Of a stretch of DNA of 64,000 nucleotides, positions 26,690-38,500 are shown piece after piece. The number at the start of each line of letters is the position of its first letter. Position 1 is the stretch's first letter. Under the pieces are notes generated by a model that saw only the letters and a program-made list of their open reading frames with translations, ran no database searches and was not told where the DNA came from. The DNA comes from Augochlora pura (taxonomy: Eukaryota; Arthropoda; Insecta; Hymenoptera; Halictidae), in NCBI RefSeq assembly GCF_028453695.1, contig NC_135773.1, forward strand, positions 11,966,001-12,030,000, given 5' to 3'. The position numbers were made by a program, and so were the translations under genes.

Positions 26690-27359
26690 GATAAGTTTCT
26701 TTGGCCGAGCCGAATGCTAACCGCGACCCCCTTCGATCCACGAAATTCGAATGTATCGATTATACCGATCGGCGCACGAGGGTTGAATCGATCATGTTCG
26801 CCGGACAATCGGCACCGTTCATTAGCAAAGTCTCGGCACACATCGATCCCCGAATGCAGATACGGGCACGCCGGGTTTCTTAACGCGGCCACCGTGACCT
26901 CCTTCCGTCCCTCTCGCCGCCGCCGCCTCTGTTTCAAGCACGGTTCTGCACGAGCTAAATAAAATCTTGTCCATTGATGCAACAAGGCTCGAGATGGGCA
27001 GGAACCTTGCGGCGGCTGCTGCCGCGTAAACAATTCCGAGCACGAGGCCTTCGGCGCCGTATTCGGAAAGTGTGTTACGCGGCAAGCTTAATTGCTCCTT
27101 TCTTCGTCTCCGGCGCTTACCAGCAAGATACTCTCTAGTTAGGGTCAATTATATACAGGCCAATATCGATGGATACCGTGCGCGACAGGGGCCTTTTACG
27201 AATTCTGCTTCTATCAATGCTTCTTGTAATGCTACGCAGTCCTATTTTTCCAAAAAGGCGATCTGCTTACGCTTTGACACTGGGGAATTAACCCTTTGTA
27301 TTCCAGTTAATCGAGTTATTATACTAATTGCTACGTTATCAAAGGGCATAGCCGATTAA
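26690..27359. other. Non-coding
   Basis: Moderately GC-rich, with short frames on both strands. A lone TTAACCCTTTGTATTCC at 27290 resembles a MITE end, but no partner was found. Confidence 0.5.
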
Positions 27360-27693
27360 GATGGTAAAAACTGCCCTTAGAGGTTTTTCAACGAGTCATA
27401 CACCGTTCGATAGCTGACCAATAAAAACTCATCTGTGCAAAATTTTAACCCTGCTACTTGTCCGTGAGGGTAGTTACAGGGTAAATTAGATTTCGCGGTT
27501 TTCCGGCATTTTTCCACCTTTAGCGGTTTTCTAAAATTTTGAAAAAAATATGGCTTATTTTGGACATTAAGCCGCATGTTATAGAACTTTTTCAGATTTT
27601 TCAGTTGCAAGCTGTGATTATCAAAAATGAAAAACCCCCAAAAAATCGGAAAATTGAAGATTTCTCGAAAACTAAAATCGGTAAAACTTTTAC
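27360..27693. repeat. Interspersed-repeat-like, unclassified sequence leading into the satellite block
   Basis: AT-rich sequence without open frames of interest. Phrases such as TTTCGCGGTTTTCCGGCATT resemble unclassified interspersed repeats I associate with hymenopteran genomes (recall, not verified). It is continuous with the duplicated unit that begins at 27694. A search against a repeat library would decide. Confidence 0.35.
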
Positions 27694-27840
27694 ATTAATA
27701 CCCTGACAAGGTACTATCACGGCTCGTGTACTCAATTTTTCTCAGAATTCTTGCTCGCCTGCAACATTGTCAAAAAAAATAAATTTTGTTGTCAGAATGA
27801 AACTACTACATTTTTAGTTTAACATCCAACTTCCAACTTT
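27694..27840 (+). repeat. Direct repeat copy 1, left of the gap
   Basis: Begins ATTAATACCCTGACAAGG and runs to AACATCCAACTTCCAACTT. It is nearly identical to 28156-28320 except for about 20 extra bases in the second copy. It is followed by simple repeats based on CAACTTC, AATTTC and ACTCTGG. Confidence 0.9.
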
Positions 27841-27884
27841 CAACTTCCAACTTCAAATTCATTTTCAATTTCAATTTCAACTTT

Positions 27885-27945
27885 GGACTCTGAACTCTGA
27901 ACTTTGAACTCTGAACTCTGGATTCTGGACTCTGGACTCTTGAAG
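27885..27945 (+). repeat. Degenerate ACTCTGG/AACTCTG heptamer array, copy 1
   Basis: A run of about eight units such as GAACTCTGGATTCTGGACTC. The same motif recurs at 28398-28450 in the second unit, so it is part of the larger duplicated unit. Confidence 0.8.
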
Positions 27946-28002
27946 TTCAAGGTTCAAGGCTCAAGGTTCAAATTAAAGTTGAATTACATGTTCAATTTTA
28001 AC

Positions 28003-28055
28003 TTCATTTTCATTTTCATTTTCATTTTCATTTTCATTTTCATTTTCATTTTCAT
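28003..28055 (+). repeat. CATTTT hexamer array cut by the gap
   Basis: About nine perfect CATTTT units run directly into the run of N. The assembly probably failed in this array. The apparent 183-residue frame across this region is made only of these repeats and N. Confidence 0.95.
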
Positions 28056-28155
28056 NNNNNNNNNNNNNNNNNNNNNNNNNNNNNNNNNNNNNNNNNNNNN
28101 NNNNNNNNNNNNNNNNNNNNNNNNNNNNNNNNNNNNNNNNNNNNNNNNNNNNNNN
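28056..28155. other. Assembly gap, 100 N
   Basis: Exactly 100 N, a conventional placeholder of unknown true length. It sits between two copies of a duplicated unit and at the edge of a hexamer array, so its real size may be much larger. Confidence 0.99.
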
Positions 28156-28320
28156 ATTAATTTCCTGACAAGGTACTATCACGGCTCGTGTACTCAATTT
28201 TTCTCAGATTTCTTGCTCGCCTGCAACATTGTCAAAAAAAATAAAAACCCAAAGTGTCGATGTCTTTTGTTGTCAGAATGGAGCTACTACATTTTTAGTT
28301 TAACATCCAACTTCCAACTT
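28156..28320 (+). repeat. Direct repeat copy 2, right of the gap
   Basis: Starts immediately after the gap with ATTAATTTCCTGACAAGG and follows copy 1 with few mismatches, apart from an insertion containing CCCAAAGTGTCGATGTC. The arrangement implies a tandem unit of at least about 460 bp, with the assembly gap inside it. Confidence 0.9.
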
Positions 28321-28321
28321 C

Positions 28322-28392
28322 ATTTTCAATTTCAATTTCAATTTCAATTTCAATTTCAATTTCAATCTCAATTTCAATTTCACTTTCATTTT
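28322..28392 (+). repeat. CAATTT hexamer array
   Basis: About ten CAATTT units with a few substitutions (CAATCT, CACTTT). This is the right-hand counterpart of the CATTTT array left of the gap, with one base changed in the unit. Confidence 0.9.
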
Positions 28393-28397
28393 CAATG

Positions 28398-28450
28398 GAC
28401 TCTTAACTCGGGACTCTGGACTCTGGACTCTGAACTTTGGACTCTGCACT
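28398..28450 (+). repeat. ACTCTGG heptamer array, copy 2
   Basis: Units GGACTCTGGACTCTGGACTC and variants, matching 27885-27945. This supports a complex higher-order repeat made of several nested simple arrays. Confidence 0.8.
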
Positions 28451-28458
28451 CGTAGATA

Positions 28459-28655
28459 TGTGGAAATGTAGAATTGCAGAATTGTAGAATTGTAGAATTG
28501 TAGAATTGTAGAATTGTAGAATTGTAGAATTGTAGAATTGTAGAATTGTAGAATTGTAGAATTGTAGAATTGCAGAATTGCAGAATTGTAAAATTGTAGA
28601 ATTGTAGAATTGTAGAAATGTAGAAATGTAGAAATGAAGAATAGTAGAAATCTAG
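28459..28655 (+). repeat. 8-bp GTAGAATT minisatellite
   Basis: About 20 copies of GTAGAATT with edges drifting to GCAGAATT and GTAGAAAT. The central 60 bp (28501-28560) are perfect. This closes the repeat block; ordinary AT-rich sequence follows. Confidence 0.95.
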
Positions 28656-31600
28656 AAACTCCTTTATTTATATATACAAAATTATTGAAAGAATAACTAA
28701 GAAATTAATTTTCAAGTTAAATCATCACAAAATGTCAAAAGGCTATTGAATGTTCGGACAATAGAAGAGCTACTCCATTAAACAGTCACGTAAGATATCA
28801 GCTGATTTATTCCAATAAACACTGATGTCTTTAAAATCGTGTACACTAAATCGCAGCGCCATGAGAATTACTTTCGAATTCTCTTCCTATTCGCAATTCT
28901 GTTGAAAATTCATCGAGCGTTTCGATTGCGCAATTCATTAGGAAGCATTACAGATTTACTGCGATCCATTCGTCATTCCGCGGGGCGATTCACCTTTAAT
29001 TCCTGGCGGAGCCATGACGATCGTACCAGTTGCAGCCGAGCGATTCTACGCGTGTACGGTACGCCGACAAAAATCGGGCCGCGAAAGTGGGCTCGATCAG
29101 TCGGCTCGCAAAGCATCTCTCCGCTCCTCTCGGAGGAGGAGGAGGAACGATTTTTCCGGCGGCCCTGTGCTCCGCAACCGGGTCGGACGAAGGTTTCAGA
29201 TCATTAATCGCTCGTTCCTGTAATTAATTGCTTCTAACCGGCGCGCACCGATCAGCATGGGACCGTGCTGTGTGTACACCCCGCAGAGGGAAATCTTGGC
29301 GCACACGTCGCTGTCTCTTCCAGCCGGATTTCTCGTAATCCGTCTCTCTGTAATTTACCGATCCAACGGCCCGCGAGAAGCGCGTCTCCCGATCGTTCGC
29401 CTCGTTCGAATTGTATCGGTTACCAACGGCGACCGTTTACCCCTTCAATTTTTGTTCGCCAGACGAAATCCTTTGACACTCCGTTCCAATTATGCCAGCG
29501 TTTTAATCACATCCTTGGATGTAGAATCTTTGATCCTTTGCATTTTTAACCCCTTGCACTATTTATGACTCGCTGTAGCAGTTTTGAATATTTTTTCAAT
29601 ATAAAATTCAATGTTTCTATTCTCAATATTTAATCGTTAGCATTAATGTAGACTTAAGACTATCGATTTTATTTCTCTCGAAGTATTGCATAACAGATTG
29701 AGATTTTTCTCGTTTAGTCGTATTGACATCCATTCAAATGAGTGTTCAGTTCATTTGATAGAATTCCAGCCAAATTATTCCTGGTTGTTTTATTATTTTA
29801 TTCTTCATTTTCTTTCTTTCTCTTTTCACGTAATTTTTCGACATACTATCTTCATGCAAGTCAATCTGTACCTAATTTAAGAGAATAGACAATAATGATA
29901 ATAATTCATTTAGAAGACATTAATTTTTCGTAGATTACATACAAAATCTTCATCCAAGTGACCGGATCCACATTTCTTCTTTTAAAGTTGTTCCAACTAT
30001 AAATCCTCTTTCATAGAAAATGATTTAATACATATTCTAAGGAAAGCATAGATTTTGCTAAATATGGTAAAAGGTTTATATAACCGCAGCCTTCTAATTT
30101 GTACGAAGCAGTACACGTTGCTTTCATCGTTACGCGCTCGAATCGGCAAGTCGCAAAATCGGCCGAGAAAACCGGCCAAGAAAAGCCGTCGGTTTCACAC
30201 GTTTTCCATCGCGCGAGAATCGCGTCCGCGGGCTGCGCAACCTGCTTAAAACGGAGCGAGAGGGCGTAACGCAGAAATTGGAAAGCGTCGCGGGGGAATA
30301 TTCGCCAGCTTCTCGACAAGCGTAACCGCACGGTTCCAGATAGCGGCGTTGCCCGGTTCATTTGGCTGCCAACAGAGATCCGCGGAGATACGATTCCGCC
30401 GCGCGAGAAGAGATATATCCGCGCGCGCCTACGTGTTCACACCTACACCAGAATGCCCGCACACGCGGGCTTGCGCGCGTGCGCGCGCTCCTTTGCCGGC
30501 CAACGGACAACCAGGAAAACCACTATATAGGAATTTTACTCCCGGAATATCGGGGAGCGATAGGACGACAGCTTCCAAGCACGTGAAAGCCGCTCACGTT
30601 CCTTTCGCCAGCCCCCCTTGCCCGGCGAAATCGCGGCGTATCGTGCGCGCTCGGGTCACCGCGGATAAGATACGGAACTCACCGGCCGTCGCCCGTGAAA
30701 AAATACATTCCTGAATTTTGATGACCCGACCGGGTGTATCAAATGTGTCGGGGATGCGAACTCTGAATCGCCGCGAGCGCGGGCGGAATGAAACGCCCGC
30801 TGACTCAATGAATTTCCATGTGGGTGCGTTTGCCTCTGCTCGAAACGCGCGCGGAATGATCCGCTTTTGTTTTGAAATTATGGCCGCGCTGTTCCCTGAC
30901 GGATGACGATAGCGATCCCTTTTCTATGCTGTTTTGCGTTTCGATTGCGTAATTGGGCACAGACGCGTCGCGAAATTCGATTGTTCTTAAACACCGCGGT
31001 GCGCCCTGTGATTTCTTTCACAGGTCCCCCTTGATCATCCAGGGGGAAGAAGCGCTAATTTCTTTGTTCCTAGAGAATCTAATTTCACCGTTTAGTCGAA
31101 GTTAGTTATTTCAATTTTCGTCGCTCTGGTTGTTATAGCGTCATGAACTGAGTGAAACATCCTGTTCTCTTACGTATAGTATACCATTAATAAACGAACC
31201 TCTAATACAAGATATCCTGTGTATATGTAATCGTAGACGTTAAACATTTCCGCCATTCGTGCGTTAAAACACGAAGGAATAAACCGCCTCCCTAATCGCT
31301 TCTCCGCGGAATCCTCTGTTCGGTACATCGCCGGGCAAGATCGCGAATGTGCGTGAACGTCCGCGGCATGCTCGTGACCCAGATCGATTTCTGGCCGAGA
31401 CAAGCCACGAGGAAGATCCCCAAGAGGCGTACGAAATTGGGTATCCGAGTTTCCCAGGCTCCCTGGGGAATCTGGCCAAGAGAGCGTTACAAGAGCTTCT
31501 TGACGAGGCCAGAGCGAAACGAATCTCTCTCGCATCTCTTAAGGCTATCAACGGTACAGCGCGCTCGCGCGCGTTGCCCTTCTCACAATCAGAGCTCTTC

Positions 31601-33898
31601 TCGGTTCTTCAGCAGGATGTTACACGGGCCAGTTTGGCGCACGGACGGCGGGCAGCAGAGATGCAAGTAACACCGGGCCGCGATTATTATGCGATCTCGC
31701 GGAAGGTTTCCGTGATGGCACACCGTGGCATAGAACATCGTGGCCGGGATAGCTGCCTAAGCTCGAGATATCAATAAATAACCTATCTGGCAATATTATC
31801 TCAACGGTTTTATGCCCCGTGGAGCGGGGAATGCGATCCAATTCTTCCGTGGCCAGCGCCCCGTACACCTTTCCTTTAACCCAAGCCAGGCACAATCGGC
31901 TTGGCCTTCGCGAGTGGAGGTGTGAATGATCCGCCTACCATAACCGAACTCCATCGGTACGTCCGCTCGTTGTCTAACTACGATGCACCACGGTGCATCC
32001 GTGGTCCTTTCCCTTTTCTGCCAACCGCGGCCCCGTACGCCTCGCTCGGATTCTTTTCGCGTCCGAGAGCGTAGTTTATGGTGTCAGGTCGTGCCAGAAG
32101 TTCTCTCCACTCTTCGAGGCGTACGATTTTTAAGAGAACGAGCATTCTAGTTGCGCAGAATGTATACCGTTACGAGGGACGAAAATTCACTGCGACATGA
32201 CACCGCCCATAATTTATAATACCAATGCGTTCTCATCTGCGCTTTTCGTTTAAAGCAATTTTCTTCAATGGGACCATTTTGAGAATTTCTATACTTAAAG
32301 AAAGAAGTCATATCTCCTTATCGGTGCTACCTCTATTTATGTGTTTGCAACTATATGTTAAAGAAATATATACATGCTGATATTTTTGATTTTTAGTTAC
32401 CTCTGACTAAAAGAACACTATACACAATATAATACGATCCTAACAAATAATAAGTCAAAATCCGAAACTTTACAGATATTAAGTAAAGAAAGTATTAGCA
32501 CTGTGCAGTATGTCAAAGTATTTAACCTCGCAATAACATTTAAATTACAAGATCGTCGTATAGGTGACGCAATAGCTTCTCAAAGATCCATTATGATACA
32601 TAAATCAGAAGGGAGTGATAAATTTTTGATCCCACACGAGTCGTTTTCGTCCCACTTCGCGCCGATTCGCGGAATGGCGAAATCTCCATTGTTAATGCAA
32701 CGAATTCCGGTATGTGGAGCAAGTGCGCTGCGTCAGACACACCCTTCGCAACACGTGTGATCGTGGCTGGCTGACTCCGAGCGCTGAAAGGATCATTCTC
32801 GTTCGAGGGAGATCTCCGGTATGCAGGGCCCACACCTCCTCACAAGCATTGCACCCACCGGCTGACCTACACCCAAACGCGCGCGACTCGGCTCCTCGGC
32901 TCCGGTGCAAGCGCGGCGCAGCGCGGCGCGCAGCGTGTGCACCGCCACGAGACCGGGGTATCCCGTTTCCATCGAAAGTTCACACTAATGGCATTTGCCG
33001 TGCCGACGTATAACGTCGGGATTATTACGATTTATTAGCTCACCTATCACGGCCCTGTTCGCGGCTCTGTATCACGACGCGATTAGGGATTGATTTCGGC
33101 GAACGAACGGGACCCGGCCGGGGGAACCTGATTCGCTCCCGCTATCTACCACAAACGATACACACCTCGGCCTGGCGGAGTGCCTTTAAATCTCGGACAA
33201 CGTTCAATGGGATTACGTCCCCTAATTCCAGCTAGCCGATGAAGGCGTTCGGGATTAGACGTCGGCGAACGCATAAATCTCCTGCGATGGGACGGCGATT
33301 TTTTTTTTTGTGGGGAACAGGAACGTGATAGCTCTATTGAGTCGAAAACACGGTGCAAGGAGGGGCGGTGGGTCGACTTTATTCTTATACCTGTGATTTT
33401 AATAGTATCTCTAATGAAGCTGTCGAAAGACACCTTTTGATCTGTTCTATTTAAGATCAATTTTATTAATGGAGTTAGAGGACATCTTTTCATAATTTGT
33501 AATAAAAATTAGTTTCTTTGTTCTATGTTTTCTTTGTAATCGCTTCTCGACTTTTGTTGTATTCATCAAAAAATTGTTTCAGTAAATTGTATAATAGAAA
33601 ATATCAATAAAGTGGTAGTAAAAATTCACCTCTCGTATAGTCTGCTAGATACTCTATGAAACTTTTGCCCTATCGGTGAGTATGTAACAACATACTTATA
33701 CAAATATGCACTCATGGATAAAATAATACAATTAAAACATTTTAATCACAGAATCGTGTTCGTTAAAAAAGTTCGCACAGGGATGAATCCCCACGCGATG
33801 TTTTTCAACGAAGTTACAGTAGTTCAAAGATTGACATTTCTGCAATCATTTGATCCTCTAATTTTACTCATGAACGTAATTTGGAAAAATAATATATA
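28656..33898. other. Mostly non-coding
   Basis: Apart from the solo MITE end at 29546, no element is resolved. A protein-like plus-strand frame at 31340-31560 is reported as a finding. CpG-rich patches occur at 28.95-29.5, 30.1-30.9 and 32.6-33.1 kb. Confidence 0.5.
29546..29582. mobile_element. Solo MITE terminus (TTAACCCCTTGCACTA)
   Basis: The first 16 bases TTAACCCCTTGCACTA are identical to the reverse complement of the right terminus of the element at 35290-35536. I found no partner terminus within the next 400 bp, so this is either a truncated copy or one whose other end has decayed. Confidence 0.4.
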
Positions 33899-34123
33899 TT
33901 GGGTTGTTCGGAAAGTAATTTCGTTTTTCCCAAGAAAAGACTTAATTTTTTCACAGCCAACTTCACGCTTAAGCTGCATAATCATTATATATTTGGACAA
34001 CTGATATAGTAAGTCTTGTTTGCTAAAAATTTTGTTCGATTCTTTGCAATAGTTTTTGTTTAGTAATCTATTGTGTTTCATTTCCACCAAGAAAAAAACG
34101 AAACGACTTTCCGAACGACCTAA
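33899..34123. mobile_element. Mariner-like MITE
   Basis: Left end TTGGGTTGTTCGGAAAGTAA and reverse complement of right end TTAGGTCGTTCGGAAAGTCG match at 16 of 20 positions, and the match continues to TTTCGTTTTT on both sides. TA dinucleotides flank the 225-bp element (33897-33898 and 34124-34125). Known: mariner elements have about 30-bp inverted repeats of this style and duplicate TA. The interior is too short for a transposase; frames running through it (33714-34004 +, 33824-34147 -) are incidental. Confidence 0.8.
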
Positions 34124-35289
34124 TAGTTGAGCGACCGACGAAACCACAAAAATATATTGACGTGTTAACCGTATCCGGTCCCGGACCTTGTTACACGGTG
34201 ATTAAGAGGAAGCCGCACCTGCTATCCGCGTGTCTAGGCACCCGGATCAAGCGATCTAACGCCATCGCCATCGGCATTAGGAAATCTCATTGACTCGCAC
34301 TGACATCCAAGGAAACGATCTCGTTCCCATTGAAATCCGCCGCGTTCTCCAATCATAAGACCGTTTTCCAGTCGATCGGTTGCCAGATCCAGCCGTGAGT
34401 TACGCGATCGCGGCAAGGTTAATTCCTCGGCGAGAGCAGCCTCGCACATCCGCGCAGCTGAGGGGAATTGTTGCCGCGATCGCTCGGCCGCGATAATTTT
34501 TCACCGAGGAATCTCTGAACGTGGGGAACAGACCCGAGCCGCATTAGACACGCCCTGCATATGCATGCACGCGGATGCTGGCCGGCGCTCAAGCGTTTTC
34601 ATGGAATCCGCTCGAGAGCGCGGCGGAATGCCCGTGCCCGCGGGTCACCACTGTTGAGTGATTTCGCTCGGTCGGCCGGATTCTCGGTAGTACTCTCCTT
34701 TTTTTTCCTCTCTCCCCTCTCCGTTCGCGTTGTTGTTCGGGAAACTTCTTTTCAAACCGGGCGTTACCAGAGCCGGGACCGAGATCTCTCGAGACCCACG
34801 CCACGTATGTATTCCCGGGTGTGTTGCGCAACTAGTGTCAATGTCTAGCCCTGTGTAACTGTTATCCGCCGGTGCCGGCACGCGCGGCTATCCCTGCCCC
34901 CCCCCCCTTTTTTTTTCTCTCTCCACCCGAGATTCATCGACGCGGCCACACCGCGGATGTACTTTCAGCTATCGACTACGGGGATCTCTTTGGTCGACTG
35001 GTCGCTCGAAAGGTTAATATGTATCGCGATACCCGGGCTGTTTTATTGGTCCGAGGGACACGGCGCCAGGCCGCTCGCAAAAATCGGAAATGTCGTCTAA
35101 ATGTCAGCCACCGATGGGCAATAATTCGTGGATCCTCTTTTCGATTATTTCGGGCGCCATTTGGTCGGAATGTGTGCAAGATTTATGGTGAAAATGGATC
35201 GACGGTCTCGGAGAATAGAAGCCTTTTGCGTTCGAGAAATTCTTAACATGGTCAACATCACTGTTCTAACAGGGTTAAGCTTTATATAA
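34124..35289. other. Non-coding, CpG-rich
   Basis: CpG-rich sequence with a homopolymer junction at 34897. Frames at 34561-34848 and 34872-35246 are short and lack family features. Confidence 0.5.
34897..34916 (+). repeat. C11-T9 homopolymer junction
   Basis: Eleven C followed by nine T, then CTCTCTC. This is a likely sequencing-length uncertainty and a minor purine/pyrimidine tract. Confidence 0.9.
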
Positions 35290-35536
35290 ATCAGTGTTGG
35301 ACACGATAATAACGAGTCAGATTCGTGGTAAAGATTTTATGCAAACGCTATCAAATATGAATATTATTAATTTCTTTTAAATCGAAGTCTAATTCTTCTG
35401 TTATCAAAGTTTAAAAATGAAAGTAGATAAAAATATCAGAAGAAAGAAAAATTGTTTGATCCTATTATGGAAAATATTAAGAAGATATAAATTTTAAACA
35501 ACGCAGCATTGAAGGAGTCGTAGTGCAAGGGGTTAA
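35290..35536. mobile_element. Decayed TTAA MITE, related to the 50994 element
   Basis: The right end (reverse complement TTAACCCCTTGCACTACGAC) is intact with its TTAA at 35533-35536. The left TTAA has decayed to about ATCA, but the adjoining sequence ATAATAACGAGTCAGATTCG matches 18 of 20 positions of the right arm of the 50994-51227 element in the opposite orientation. No coding potential. Confidence 0.55.
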
Positions 35537-38500
35537 TTTGCTTAAAGGATCGATGAAAAGGTTTTCTGACGAAAGTTAACGAAGAAACTTTATCCTATTT
35601 ATAAACATTCAGAAGAGAAATAAAATTACAGATCACCAAAAAGAATAAAATACAGATCTCCCGGATATCCAATTATAAAAACGTTATTCCGTTTTGAAAT
35701 GTGTACGAATACCTATCGCGCCGCGTGTGTTAATCCTTTCCAGCGTTCAGGAGGTGTAGCGTTAACAAGAGCCGTGTAGGTTCGCGATATTATAATCGAA
35801 TGAATAGCAAGCCGGTCGTGGAATAGGAATGTCCTCATACCGAGGAAGCAATTCGGAAGGTGCAACCGGAGCACGCTCGACGAGTCATGATCAAGGAACA
35901 AGTCCGGGAACGGTAAACGCGCGACCGTTCCATAAAGTCCCGCAGCCCCTTAGCCACCCCGGTTATTAACTGTTACGCAACAGCATTACAACTGCACCTG
36001 GCCGGGCCGATACAATGCATAATAAACCACGTAATGGTTTTGCCGGTCTAGGCGTAGATTAACGCCGGACACGAAAAACGCATTACGCGGCTGGGTAAAC
36101 GTCACGATAAAAATCAGAGGAGCCGCGGGGGCTTGGCCGGCCGAGCGCCGCATAAAACAAGATCATTAATTGCCCGGTACGGGGACCGTAGAAAATCCAA
36201 ATAGACGTCCAATTCGCCACAGAACCACCTGTTCCGATCGGCGCGGCAGGCTCGTGGTTTCGCAACAATCTTTCCCCGCCACCGTGGGACCATGCAAATG
36301 GATTTTACGAGGCTCTTTCACGCCGTTACCATTGTTATTTCGACCTCGGCTGGTATGTCCAATCCTGCGCGCGCGAGTCCGGTCCGGTCCGTTAATCTTT
36401 CCGTCGGCAACGACTGTCGATACGTATCGCGGCTTGCAAAATCGACCGGCAGCGATCCCGTCGATAGGAGCCAGCGCCACGGCGATCACGATCGATCGAT
36501 CGGTTTCACCACCGAAGCGCTTGTAAGCCGGCGCGAAGTAATTATCAATGCTGCCGGCTGACATCACCGCCTGATTAGATGCTCCGGCCGGGGCAGCTCT
36601 GCGGACTCGCGGCGCGATTCTATCGGCCGGGTTTTGTATTCGCGCTTCGATCGCTGCCAGTCGAAACATCTCGAATGACCACCGTAAACGTAGTTACGGC
36701 GTCGCTGTCCGATGTTGATTAATTTTTCGTCGAGCGCGCCCGTTCTTTCCATCCGCGATCTATATGCCCTGATTTTTCCAGAGAAATCGCAGAAACGAGA
36801 AGTTAGGCGAAATTGATGTTCAGCAGGCACACCGAATACATTAATCTTGCCGCGCGGCCGGCTCGAATAATTTTGATTAGCGTTTGAAAATATATCAATG
36901 GGGAATAACTTTGGTACAGCTGCGGGAGATTAAATTTTCGTTATCCACGGCGCATCCGCGGTATCACAATAAATACGACGAGGCATTCGCGCACGTTTCG
37001 AATGCATAAAACGTACCTCTTCATTAACCGAAGACGATTTATTTAACACGTCGTCCCTGAAGTGAGCGTACATAAATCGATTTTAGATGGTATTTTCTAG
37101 CGACTCACTCCGTATACGCGTCAAGTAATCCCGACCTTGATGAACCTTCATCCTGAACCTAACGGAAGAGATCCGAGCCCAATAAGCGCGACGAATTCAC
37201 CATCGGGAGAAGACGGACGTTCCCGGTACGGTCATAAACGGAGAATTATTTATCATATGGGTTAAATGTTACGTCCGATAAATCTCCGACGTCAGACACA
37301 CTTTCCGAGAGAATGCGCCGGACTTTTACATCGATGATCGTCTGAACGTCATATCATTACTCTTCGTACGCGGGGCCCCGGACACCGAGAGAGCTCCGTT
37401 ACGGGGCCTTAAGGCCGAGTGTACACTTACATCGTATAAAACGCAACGAGTCCCTTCGCAACAGGTAGTTGACGAAATCTCGGACGGATCAGGCCTCCCG
37501 TCACGTTCTATATATTTTCAAAGCCAGATACAAGAGCGGATTCAATTAGATCGATCGTAATATCGACGGAACCGTGGAAATATCCGGAGATCGACAGGAC
37601 GATTAGACCGCGGATTTGCATTGAACATTTTTCCTACGCGAAATCACCGTTTATTATCTCTATAAAGAGATTTATTTCTCATTTTCTTCCAAGAAATTGA
37701 CTGTTGCGGCGACTTAGCTCTCTTGCCTTATATCATGGAATTACACGGCTGTCTAACGCAATTACACTGTCGACCGCGCGACTTTCTGACCACCGACAGT
37801 CGTATTAACATAATGAAGCACGGGGGAAATTGATTTGACGCGACTCGTTGCCATATATGAAGAGGTCTCGCTTCTCGCTTGCATTAATTCGAAGTTTTCA
37901 ATCGTGTCGGAAAATATTTAAAAATTAAATGAAATCGAGTTTCAGAAACAGATAATGAAATCGCAGAAAATTCGAATCATCGTTTATTAAGATCGACCAT
38001 ATACAGAACAAACGAAGAAACAACTTATCTTGATTCGTAAAACTAATTGTAAGATAAATCGATATTGTACAAAAAGAATGTCTTAATACATAGACTAAGA
38101 GTCTTAATATAAATTTAAAATTATGTCTATCGACTACCGGATGCAGGAGCAGAATAAACGTTTCATTCTTTCATCAATAATTTTAATAACCTTGCTAGTA
38201 ATGTATTTAATATTCGTAATATCCTTCAATCTATTTACCGTTTCAACTTCCGCTTCCGCATTAAGTACATAAATGCATGAAATCCGCAGTAAGGTTATAG
38301 ATAAACTGCAGTAAAACACATCCAGATATAAAACTTGAACGAAGGAGACCTAGTAAGAAATGCGCACAACGTTACATTTGTGGTGTTCGACTGTATATTG
38401 TGATATAAAGTTACAAATATAACATTTAATGTTGAAACAGTAGCTAAAAGTGATGAACACCATCTCAACCCTTATACAAACAATCGACTCGACCACAGCA

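Noticed and set aside
27290..27310. TTAACCCTTTGTATTCC as a MITE end
   Set aside because: No matching inverted end within several hundred bases on either side.
27904..28455. 183-residue frame across the assembly gap
   Set aside because: It consists of hexamer and heptamer repeats plus N.
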